Source: Synaphobranchus kaupii
Taxonomy: Eukaryota > Chordata > Actinopteri > Anguilliformes > Synaphobranchidae
Direction: 5' to 3'
Length of the DNA stretch: 64,000 nucleotides
NCBI GenBank assembly: GCA_029718625.1
Contig: CM056377.1
Span: 31,571,033 to 31,635,032 of the forward strand
The notes under the pieces are model-generated. The model made no database searches, was not told where the DNA came from, and saw nothing but the letters and a program-made list of their open reading frames with translations. Shown in pieces: positions 23,067 to 33,849 of this stretch (position 1 is the stretch's first letter; every line of letters begins with the position of its first letter). A program made the translations under genes and the position numbers.

Positions 23067-23760
23067 CCTGACTCAGTCCTGGAGTACCCCTGTGTATGCT
23101 GGTGTTTGTTCCAACGACAATTGCAATCCCAGAATTTTAACAAGCTGTTCTTTTTTTAAAATTTGTGCTTTTCATGTTTAGAGCGATTATTTACCTTCGT
23201 AAACCACAATCAGTGTCAGAAATAGCTATGCGCATCGTGAAGAATAAAAGTCCCATATTCACATTGTGCTATACTGCAAATGATTCCATAAAGAGATAAA
23301 AAAGCTTTTTAACTGATCAAAATAATGACTGAGGTGACTCAACAGGCTTCCGATAAAGTGTGGACACATGGCTGTAACTATTAGACTTGAAAAACAAAGA
23401 AAATGATAATGAGCAAAACCTGCATTTTAATAACATATTAATATATTAACATATGTTTAAGGGGAAAATTATGAAAGCACTTAAACATGTGTTCAGCAAC
23501 CTAATTAAGAGCCTATTGATTCATTTCAGTCTTTAATTTTAAAATCTGTTGAAAAACAACTTTATAGTAATTCTTTGCAATATAGCACACAATGAGAACA
23601 TGGGACTTTTTTTATTCATGGCATGCATGGCTATTTCTGGCAATATGGCTGATGAGGGTAAATAATCCCTCTAAACATGAAAAGCACCCAATTAAGAAAT
23701 TAACAGCTCTAAAATTCTGGGATTGCAATTGTGGTTTCAATGAAAGTTTGGGAACAACTG
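23067..23760. mobile_element. Long inverted-repeat MITE, second copy
   Basis: The left arm (about 23095-23360) and right arm (about 23503-23750) are inverse complements. TCATGTTTAGAGCGATTATT pairs with AATAATCCCTCTAAACATGA, and GCAATCCCAGAATTTTAACA pairs with the GCTCTAAAATTCTGGGATTGC region. The spacer is about 140 AT-rich bases. The same arms make up 15424-15637/16140-16400, so this is one family. The outer end at GGAGTACCCCTGTGTATGCTGG resembles hAT-like MITE ends. No coding capacity. Confidence 0.8.
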
Positions 23761-26700
23761 TTCTATTCGAAATCTTTGAAAATTTAATATGACATAGGCT
23801 AAGTGTACAAAGTAAAGGACAATCCATAGTGTCATACAAATTATTCAAGCTATAACTTCAGCCGCCTCTCCGCTGCCTCTCCTTAGCAGTACGTTGGTGT
23901 ACAAAGTGGACGGCTCTTAAAGGGACTTAAAAGGGGTAATTTGATTGGCTATGATTGAATCCAGCTGCAACACATCCACTAATATTACATTCAGCCTAAT
24001 CCAGCCCGTTTTCCACCTGCGCCATGCACTGTGAGCTGTGCTCTCCTGGCCTCTGTTCACAAAAATACCACAATTCAGTAGCCACGTCCAGCGTGCCTAT
24101 GTGCTGTGCCATTGACGGAGCCCATGTGCAGTGCCAGTGCGCCATTGATTCTGGAAAATAGATCCCTTAGTTTCAAGATGATTCAACAGCCACTACTATA
24201 GAAGAGGTCAAGATGGTGTTCTCCATGGCATCATATCTTAAACCACATCAGGGGGAAAACTTGAGTTATTGGAGTGTGACTATTGTACTCTATTTGAGTC
24301 TATTGGACTAATGTGAGTGCAGTCCGGCCACAGGTTGAGTGCCTGTAGGCGAGTGGGAGACTGGGGGTGGATTCTAATCTCTTATTTAAAACCGTCCTCT
24401 TCTCCTCGGTCCTCGCCTGACCCGGAAATCGATCGAGGTTTGCCATCTTTAAGGACATTCCAAACTGCTAAATGCTCCTCAGCAATTTTACAGTTCCTTT
24501 CCATTTATTATAAAGCGCTAATCCATAATGACACTCGTTGTCTATAACTAACAAAAGCACCGTTTATTGATGAAAAAATAAGCTAAAAAGCATTATAGTT
24601 AAGCACGTGAGCATAATATGATGCTGACGCTTGATTGAGCAAGGACGTTCCATTTGCCTTATGCATGTTGCCTCTATTCCTCATCCTTGTATCTGATCCT
24701 TGCATCCATTCCTCACGTCCTCCATTGGGCGGAGCTAAGGAGCGAGGAATGAAAGCAAGGAGTAAAAATGAGCGATTGGAATGAACCCTGATAAAGCAGG
24801 AGGCCCTGCTTTATCAGCCTGCAGCTGGGTGTAATGAGGTGAGAAATCTCACAGTATCAGTAATGAAGGGTGGGGTCGTTTCTACATTGCAGCTTCAGCA
24901 CTTCCTGTTTTGCCTTAATCGCTTCGGAGAAATATTGAGCAAAAAAATCTTGCAACTATCAAGCTTTTGAAAGTGGGCCTGATGCCATCATACTAACGTA
25001 AGCCCCTTGCAAAATCTTGGGATCGCATCATTGCTGTCGCACAATGACTAGTGTTGCACCTTCAGATGAAGACATGGCTCTTTTTTATTTTTTCTAAATG
25101 TTGCCAAAAGCTGTCATTTATAATATTACAAAATGATATAGCTTTGACTGAATTTGTAATAATACAATTTAAAATATTAATATGACCAAAAATAACAATT
25201 GTGTAATAATTAGGATAATGGTGCAATTATTTAATAATCATTATTGTATTAACTTGGTGCCAAATAGATGATGTCTAGATGTCTGAACATATTTGTAAGC
25301 TTCAGATAATTTTAAATAAACTTGTATCACAGAGGATGAATGGAAACAATGACATATAATTATTTAATTTAATGTGGACCCATATTGCAGTGTTTTAGAT
25401 TCACCTGTCATATTTGTGTTTTCTGTAATTCATGGTTCAGATGACAGTCTTGCTTTATTCTCTAAATATGCTTTTTAAGAAGACATATGTACGAAAACGA
25501 CATTGTACCACACCCATGGCAAACCTGCAGAGATACTATGAAACTTCCTTCCCCATTGAATGTAGATGTGAGAACATCTGCAGGCTCTGGCAGTGTGGGG
25601 CATGGCAATCAGTAACCAACAGCGTCTGTAGGAGGGAGCAGTGCTGGCAGTCACAGGTGAGTCAGCCGCCAATGGCACAATTACTGGACCTTAACTGGCT
25701 AATCAATGCATTTAGTCAAGTGTTTTTGTTGCTAAAGTTGGTTATTGATTTTTCAGATTTTTTAAAATTATAATAAAATAAAAAAATTAAAAATTAAAAG
25801 TAAAAGACATACTTCTATGTCTACTAATCATTGCATTATAAAAGTTATTACATTTATGAGAAGAAATTGTTCATAGTAGAAGTTGGGATATAAGACCCCA
25901 AAAGGCAGTCATACTTCTAAACATTGATTTTGCCAAATGTACAATTTGCATGATCAATTTTGACAGATTTTTGATGGCCATACACTATGGTTATATGATT
26001 TGCATATATTGAAGCGTCAGTTTTTATTCAGAACCTTATACTTTACCTGTAACTAAGATACATTTTCACGCTTATGAATGGGAATGTTTTTATTCCAATA
26101 ATTGCAATTAAATGTGCACTCTATGTATTGATGTATATTTAAATATTGTCTTGGTTACTGCAGATAAAACGATCTTTTGCACGGGTCCTTGCCAGTTTAA
26201 CCGCAAGTTGCTCAGAAATAGTGAGCTCCTCCCTAAGGAATCTATTTGTAGATTTATGCTAATAATACCACCACTACATTGTGGTTAAATGATACTTAAA
26301 GGGGCACATGAGCAGACAGTGATGACACATTTGCCATATATACTGGGCATTTGGGGGAGTGTGGAATATGGCAATATATAGACAATGGTAACAACGGAGA
26401 CTGCAAGCTAATTGTGCATGTTTTTTAATTACTGTGAAAATTAAGGGTTAACTTTCATATAGCACCAGGGTAGATGAGGTTACTGCTTATATTATTTCAA
26501 GAAGCAGACAACTTTGGCAGATTTAACTAAGTTAATTAAATGTAGAACCATTTTGGTGCTGGAATATCTCCCTTATATTCAGATCTAACACATTGCCCAG
26601 AAGCTCCAAGGTGGCGTATCCAGCTAAAGCACAGGTACAAAAGCAAATGTGCAACATTAAATTTTTTTTTACAAACTTCACCCCTATTGGTTGAGACGTA

Positions 26701-26780
26701 TCCGTCTCAAGTCTCAATTACAGTATTCTTGTTCGTCTGAAATTATAAAATACAGCTTTAAGAAAATCCCGTAAATTTTG
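23761..26780. other. No gene seen
   Basis: About 3 kb AT-rich. 24610-24790 carries GATCCTTGCATCCATTCCTC and the loosely inverse GAGGAATGAAAGCAAGG around GGGCGGAGC, suggesting another decayed inverted-repeat element. The 113-residue frame at 25432-25773 has no recognisable domain. Confidence 0.4.
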
Positions 26781-27462
26781 ACGCAGTATTTTTTAAAAGG
26801 GTAGCCTCTTGCGAAAACCTCAGCTTCTCCAGTTACACTGCAGTGCAATAAATTAGGAGGGTGCTATTAATAACCCAAAGCACTTACGACCCTCCTCTGG
26901 CTACAGCGACAGACTGTAAAATGCATAAAATGCACCGTTTATACACGCACGTTTATACAAGAAAATCATGTTCACGTATAGAAACAATAATATTTTTTTA
27001 AAACGTTGTACAAATGAGCATTCGCCGTTTTCCCTTGCTTACTGTACTTTATACAGTACCTGATGCGCTTTCGGTTTAGAAAACACCTCATTTATTTCTC
27101 CAAAATCTCACGTATAAATATGTTTAAAAAACCAAGTAATTACAATTATATTCACCTAAAGCTGTTTTCTGATGAACCCTTAAGAGTTTATCTTGTTATA
27201 TTTCGCCAAAGTCCCATACAGTCGACATTTCCACAGCGACCACCCGTCGCACTTAGGGCTGAAATTCGTTGCTGTTCTTGTGTAAATACACACACGCTTT
27301 TGAACGTTCTTTTTAAAATGCATTTAAATACATTAGGCGACGAGTCCGATTTTATTGGTGTTAAACCTCATTGCTTACATCGTCAACGTTTTTGATATAA
27401 CTTTGAATGAATGATCGATGGATAGACGTACAGTCCTTCACATGCATCGCTGTCTCCTGCAG
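26781..27462 (+). promoter_or_regulatory. Upstream region / last intron of s1pr4
   Basis: It ends in a pyrimidine-rich tract and CTCCTGCAG (AG at 27461-27462), a good splice acceptor 103 bases before the s1pr4 start codon. S1P receptor genes usually have one or more non-coding 5' exons, so this stretch is probably intronic or alternative-promoter sequence. The upstream exon was not found. 26816-26925 is a denser, possibly conserved segment. Confidence 0.4.
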
Positions 27463-27565
27463 GTGTGTTCAGGAGTCTCTACGCTCAGACCGGGAACAGA
27501 GTGATAGCCTGAGTCCAAAATCTCATCCAGCCCAGGAGTGTCACCTTCTTCTCCCCGCTGCCTTT

Positions 27566-28732
27566 ATGGAGGTCCTGCAATCTCTGAGCTCCTGCCCCCA
27601 CCTGTACGGTTCCGGTAACGTCAGCGTGATCCTGGAGCACTACAACTGGACGGGCCGCCTGCGGAACCGGCCGTCTGAGAGCGGCGGCATCAGCGCCACC
27701 AAGGCCTGCTTCCTGTTCATCAGCGTCTGCATCATGGTGGAGAACCTGCTGGTGCTGCTGGCTGTGCTCTTCCGCATCCGCCTACGCCGCCGCTGGGTCT
27801 ACATCTGCGTCGCAAACATCACCCTCAGCGACCTGCTAGCGGGCGGTGCCTATGTGCTCAACCTGTGCATGTCCGGCAGCAAGACCTTCCGCCTGAGCCC
27901 TGCCCTCTGGCTGTTCCGCGAGGGGGTGCTGTTTGTGGCGCTGGCCGCCTCCATCTTCAGCCTGCTCCTCATCGCTGTGGAGAGGTACACCACCATGATG
28001 AAGCCCCTGCACCAGAAATCCGCCAGGAAGACCTGTCGCGTCTATGGCCTGGTGGCCCTGTGCTGGCTGGTGGCCTTCGCCATCGGCTTCCTCCCGTTGG
28101 CGGGCTGGAACTGCGTGTGTCAGCTGGACAGCTGCTCCACCCTCCTGCCGCTGTACTCCAAGAGCTACATCCTCTTCTCCCTGGTCATTTTCTTCGTCAT
28201 CCTGCTGGCCATCGGGGTTCTCTACGGCGCCATCTACTGGCACGTGAGGGGCAGCACGGAGGTGGGCTCGAGGCGCAGCCGGTTGCGCTCGCTGCGGCTC
28301 CTGAAGACGGTCATCTCCATCGTGGGGGCCTTCATGGTGTGCTGGGGGCCGCTCTTCTTCCTGCTGCTGCTGGACTTCTTCTGCCAGTCGCGCAGCTGCG
28401 GCGCCCTCCACAGCGCCGACTGGGTCATCGCCTTGGCGGTGCTCAACTCCGCCGCCAACCCCGTGATCTACGCCCTGGGCAGCGCGGAGCTGCGGCGGGC
28501 CATCGCCAGCCTGCTGTGCTGCTGCTGCGTGCGAGCCGGCCTCTGCGACGCGGCCACCTTCGGGTCCAAGGAGACGAGCAGCACCTCCGGGGGCTCGCAC
28601 AGGCAGAACAGCCTGCGCAACAGCTTCAACCGGGTCAGGAGCCTGAGCACCAGCCCGCCGCCGCCGCACAAGGCCAAGAAGCCCCGCCTCAGCTCCACCA
28701 CGTCCTGCCTGTCGTTTGTGTCAGTCGATTAG
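27566..28732 (+). CDS. s1pr4: Sphingosine-1-phosphate receptor 4
   Basis: A 388-residue class A GPCR in a single exon, expected to bind extracellular S1P at the plasma membrane and signal through G proteins (Gi and G12/13 in mammals). Membrane segments lie at about 47-69, 78-100, 117-138, 157-178, 200-223, 247-270 and 284-303. Visible motifs: N-glycosylation sites NVS (18-20) and NWT (27-29); R118-E119 in FREG, the headgroup-binding pair of S1P receptors; ERY (139-141) in place of DRY; WNC (181-183); CWGP (259-262); NPVIY (298-302); a CCCC palmitoylation-type cluster (318-321); a Ser-rich tail. KTCRVYG and LLPLYSKSYILF favour S1PR4 over S1PR1/2/3/5. The start at 27566 was chosen because an in-frame ATG at 27407 lies upstream of a splice acceptor. 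The neighbouring ncln supports the call by synteny. The exon is strongly GC-biased against AT-rich flanks. Confidence 0.92.
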   Translation: MEVLQSLSSCPHLYGSGNVSVILEHYNWTGRLRNRPSESGGISATKACFLFISVCIMVENLLVLLAVLFRIRLRRRWVYICVANITLSDLLAGGAYVLNLCMSGSKTFRLSPALWLFREGVLFVALAASIFSLLLIAVERYTTMMKPLHQKSARKTCRVYGLVALCWLVAFAIGFLPLAGWNCVCQLDSCSTLLPLYSKSYILFSLVIFFVILLAIGVLYGAIYWHVRGSTEVGSRRSRLRSLRLLKTVISIVGAFMVCWGPLFFLLLLDFFCQSRSCGALHSADWVIALAVLNSAANPVIYALGSAELRRAIASLLCCCCVRAGLCDAATFGSKETSSTSGGSHRQNSLRNSFNRVRSLSTSPPPPHKAKKPRLSSTTSCLSFVSVD

Positions 28733-29160
28733 ACCACAGAAACTGGGCGTGACCCCTCCCCCCCTCGCTAACCGCTCCTCTAGAGCTCCACCCCGTGAGG
28801 CCCCTGTTTTTCCTACCTCTGCACAACACGTTCTCCACCCTTTTGGTTTTTTATTTTTTTTTTATTTTCTCTTCTTCATCTTTGTCTGAGCTCGTCCATA
28901 AGACGAACAGCTGATGCGGAATCAGTGTCACAAGCCCAGGCGCGCGCGCATACACACACACACACACACGTACATGGACACGCACAGCCTGACCGAGACA
29001 CTGCTGTAATATGACTGCATACACAAAAGGAACAAAAAATAAAATGATAAAAAATATCATGGAACCTGGTATCTGGTAAATGATACTTTCATATCAATCG
29101 GCTCCGTATTCTTTCTTGAGACACTGGAATGTGCAATAAAGTAAAGTGAATTAAAATAAA
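28733..29160 (+). other. s1pr4: s1pr4 3' UTR with polyadenylation signals
   Basis: Non-coding sequence directly after the stop. It includes a short CA run (28954-28970) and AATAAA hexamers at 29135-29140 and 29155-29160, either of which could end the transcript. Confidence 0.55.
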
Positions 29161-29230
29161 TATATTCTGGAGAAGGGATCAGACTTCTGTATATAAATGA
29201 TTTCTTTTGATTAATACCAACAGAGTTAAG

Positions 29231-29680
29231 TTCATTTGTGCTGGTTGTGCTTGTAAAATATTGAAAACTTGGAAAAACTGAATTGATTTATTGAGTTCAT
29301 ATATTGTAAAATGTTGCTTTACTATACTATTCATATTAAATGTTTTCATATTTTTTTCAAAGTTTTACTTTGTTCATGTCTGAATTAAACATGTTTGCGC
29401 AATCTGTAGCCTAGTTTCAAAGGGGCTTTTGTTCATTTGATTAGGTGCAGAACAAACTATTTTTAGTTGATTATGGTTAAGAATATAGTGAAAATCTTGA
29501 AAAAACTGAATGTATTGTAAAAATGTTGCTTTACTGTACTTATGTTTTATTCATATTAAAGAAATGTTCTCATTTTGGTCATTTTAAATAAATTGTACTG
29601 AATGTTTGATCGTAATTCCTCAATTAATGTAGTTTTAAAAGGAGTCTTTGTTAAAATATTAAAACAATATGCCATAAAAA
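29231..29680 (+). repeat. Diverged tandem duplication (~223-base unit)
   Basis: GAAAACTTGGAAAAACTGAA (from 29262) recurs as GAAAATCTTGAAAAAACTGA (from 29490), with the following TATTGTAAAA(A)TGTTGCTTTACT and TTCATATTAAA blocks in the same order. The copies are diverged and AT-rich and carry several AATAAA/ATTAAA hexamers. Confidence 0.7.
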
Positions 29681-32600
29681 AAAATCCACCTGATCCTGTT
29701 TCTATAAGACTGAAAATAAACTGATTTTGCAATGCTCACAGGCAGTTTCATGTATCCTCATACACTAATCACCCACAAGGTGGAGCCTTTCTGTTTTCAG
29801 AATGTGTGAGATGGGTTGGCTGTGTGTGTGTGATCTTTAAAACACCCTGCTGCAACCTCTGCTATCAGTTTGGGACAAGCTCAGAGAAGCACGCGCTCTC
29901 CTCTGAAGCATCACTTATTATCACGGCTGGGCTTCACGGTTGGTTCACAAGTATGGCGGTCCACAAGTCTGGCTTGCACAGACTTCAGTTGTATGAAGAC
30001 ACATCCTGTGCGATTTAAGCGGGACTTGCGGGCGCCCGATCAACCAGCGGGGGGTTGCGGTGCACGATGCGATGCTGTAATCCTAACCCACTGCAACCCT
30101 CCCAATCCTGGGCCATGCTAGAGCCAAACTGTGTGTCACCCTCTGATGGCCACAGTCAACACTGCCACTAGCACATGCAGTCTGTATTTGATACTGGACC
30201 TTGGGGCCCATTCATGCACTATAACAGCGCCTTTACAGGATGAGTTGCCGGGCAGCTCCAAGAGCAGCATTCTTAAGAAATGCCATAAGTATCTCTCACA
30301 CATGCATGCGAAAGCTGTTTTATTTTTCACTGACAGCTCAGCGGATAATGATTCAAACAACAGTATCATATATGAAAGCAACGGGGGTAACTCTAGTGCC
30401 TTTAAGATTGCACTTGACACATGTTGTTCTTTTTCAATGCAATATCGACTCATTTTTTTTGTGCCCGTTCTAGTTCACAGTAATCTTAGATCTTATTGTT
30501 GCTTTAAAGGGAGATCACATTTGTGTGTTTACGGTGCACACCGGAAACCTGAGACGGGGTCTCCACAGGGCATATAGTAGGTATTTGATAAATTCCATCA
30601 TTAGAAGTGCCTGGCTGAAATGAAATACCTGCGGATTGAAAGGAGGAGGAGGAAGGCTGGGGGGGGGGGGGGGGGGTTCCCCTTCAACGGTCCGAACCCC
30701 TCTCCGCGCTGACGTAGCCTCTTTTCATCCCGTCGTCCGGCGGGAACAAAGGCGCCTTTGTGAGGCGCTCTCCTCGCCTGTCTGAGCCTTCCTCTCCCCT
30801 CTCAGCTTGCTGAGGCGCTCTCCTCAGGTGACTCTCCCTGGCTGAGGTTATACCCACAGCCATTACATCTGCCTTCCACGCGCCTTTTCTCCTTGGTCAC
30901 TTCCTGCTGTCACCAGGGAGGGGAACGGGACGCTGTAGGTTTGCTACACCCAGCCCCTCAGCTCAGAGGAAGCCCTCACCTTGTGGTAAAAGTCAACACC
31001 TTATTCCGAGCATTAGTCAAACACTTAAAGGAACACAAGAAGGGAAGCACAGGGGTTGGGGGTGGAGGTGTCGCACATTTAAAGTTAAGTGCAACAGGCT
31101 GCACGTCCTTATTTTTTCATCGGTTCCCATGGATTCACCTAAAAGAGCCAGTGAGGGTGAATCATTGCCCTGTGCTGAAAATGATGGGAAAATGATCACA
31201 TGACCAGGGCTGATATGGCATGCCAATTTCCAGCAATAATGTGCCGCAGAGACACGTTAGTGGCCGGCTCTGGGAAGCAAATGAGGCGTACGGTGATAGA
31301 AGAAAAGTGTTTTTTCCTCCGTCCCTGCAGTTGATTGATTGCTCTGAGTTGATGGTGGGGAAAGACGGATGGCCTCTGTATAATGTGCTTACTCTGATGG
31401 ACTTGGTGAGTAGGCGCATGCATATATGGCCGACTCAAACCGGAGCGTCTCTCTGCTGCACAATTAGAAAAAGAGAGACTACAAGTTAATGAGACATCCT
31501 TCAAAAGAAACGTATCGATCCATTTGTTTTCCTCCGACAGGCCAAGGTCACACCGGTAAGAAGGGAGATTACACGGCTAATCTCAGCAGCTCATTAAATT
31601 AATGCATTGTCCGAGATGCAGAGACGGTGGACAGACAAAATTCACTTGCTGCCGTTTTTTAACCGAGGTTAAACGACACGAGTGGTTCAAAGTGTGCTCC
31701 CTTTGCCTGGAATTCACTTTTTTTTTACCGTGAGAGGGATAAGCCTCTCAGACTGAGCACTGGCTCAGCTCCAGCCCTGGTGCGTGATGAAAAAGCAAGG
31801 ACAAATTCCAGGGTTTATTAGCTGACAGCCAAGCTATTTGTCCTCTCGTATCTGACATGTTAGGGGGCTGATCCGCATGAGGCATCTCTCTCTCTCTCTC
31901 TCTGAAAACGCGTGCTTTCTCTGCTCTAATTGAAGTGCAGTGGGTTAATAGCCGTTGCGTGCAGACAAGGCTGTGCCCTCCCTAATTACTCTTCGTCGCC
32001 CTCAGGTGTTGAAACAGACAGCTAATGATGTATCGTGTGACGCCGGAGCCTCCGCTGAAGGAGAGAGCCAGCCCCCTTCCCACCTGGCTCCCTGTACATT
32101 AACCTACACATTACGTCCCTGTTACTTACCCAGCCTGCAGTTGTGTAACAAATAGCAGACACATTTAAAGGCAAGGGAGACTCATGTTCGTGTGCTTGCA
32201 ATAGGGGCAGGAAAGGCTGCATGTGGATGTACAAAGTATATAGCCATGTAAGTCAATATCCACGGTGTATTCAGTTGACCTGCGAAAATAAAATGTGGGT
32301 GGAAAAAATTAGATTGTAGGCAATAGGGGAGGTCATTTCCAGCTAGGTTAACCACGGTCTTGTAAATTACACGTAGACTCTTACATAAGAGACTCCTGGA
32401 CGTCCTAGTCAGTCATGTTCTGGAGATTCCTGTGACATAGCCTATAACTTATAAGGAATTTTCACTTCATTTCCTTTCTAAAACCTTGACTTTGGCACCC
32501 TCTCAATCTCTGTGTTGAAAAAGGACCAAACAAGACACCAAGCAAATACCCATCAATCACTAAAGATCCTTTTGATGGGGGGGGGGAAAGTATCTCTTTC

Positions 32601-33814
32601 AAACAGACACTGAATCACACAAATTGTCTTCCAAACGACACATACAAGAGGCGTGGTCCCAACAAGCAAGCTTTATTCGCCCTCAAGACTTTTTTTTCAG
32701 ACGTTTAGCACTTGCACCTGGGTGAAAGAATCCAACCTCGGAGGCCTGGACAGACGTTGAATCTGTGTTGCATCTGCTTCCATTTCAGCATTAGGATGAT
32801 TTGTACTGGGGTGTGCGTGCAAACGGACACCAATTTCTAGCTCAGAGCTGGGCCCAGGTCAAACTGGCTGTGGGAGGGGGGAGCTGGTACTGGTGACCAA
32901 TGACGTTGTGGAGAAATGGCAGTGAAGCTGTCATCACCAGTAACCTAGCAACAACAGCCATGGATCCCTCACAGGGACATCAAGGGGTGCCAACATTGTT
33001 TATAGAGGATATTAATTATGTACAGTATAACACATTGAATTACATGCGTTTACACACTATAATATCTTTAATATTTCATTCCTAGTTCGTATCCTTATTT
33101 AAAAGTGAAAGGAGCCATATGTTAATTTAAACATCGATGTGCCTTTTCGAAAATGTACTGATGCTACAACAATTATGATGAAGTAAGTTATTTAACTTAA
33201 AAATCTGAAATGAAATATGGAGGATCCACCAAAAGCATTGAATATTCATTTTATTATAATACTCAACAAAGTTATGGGATACATTTTCCTACAATAATAA
33301 GCTCAGTTTAAAGAAAGACATTTAAATGAGGATATTAGATGAAATTCACAATGATTCTGATTGGTTATTTTCACAAATGATTAGCTGGTAACACATTATT
33401 TTGCACAGGGGTTTTACGGGATGACCTGGAAGGACCCCAAGGAGCCAGATCGGGTGCCGATTACTCACACCGCAGGTCACTGGAAGCGAGGTTTGCTTTG
33501 CTGCTCAGCTGGTGTTTCTCAGCTTAAATCAATTATAAAACCTGCACGCAGCCAGGTCCTGGACCAAGAGGACATTGATTCAATATAACCCACTGGCAAC
33601 AAACGAAAACTGTGCAAAAGACATGAGCCAAAACAAGTCAGCCCTGCAATACATCACAAGCATGAAGCAGGCCCTTGACATCACCATAGAAACCCTAAAA
33701 AGGCTAGATGAAGGTCTTGCACAAACATATTTATCAACCTGCTTAGTGTGAGTATTACGGGATGATGTTTCCACATAATGATACATATAATCGTAAATTA
33801 AAGCAATTCAGGAC

Positions 33815-33849
<35 letters not shown>

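Noticed and set aside
27407..27565. N-terminal extension of s1pr4 from an upstream in-frame ATG
   Set aside because: The extension spans a good splice acceptor at 27461-27462, and the added 53 residues resemble no S1P receptor N-terminus.
27836..28669. 277-codon open frame antisense to s1pr4
   Set aside because: A shadow of the GC-rich receptor exon: Ala/Gln/Glu/Gly-rich composition, no domain, and fully explained by GC3 bias of the plus-strand gene.
27865..28752. 295-codon frame on the plus strand in another phase of s1pr4
   Set aside because: Same cause; its Pro/Arg/His-rich translation is typical of a shifted GPCR frame.
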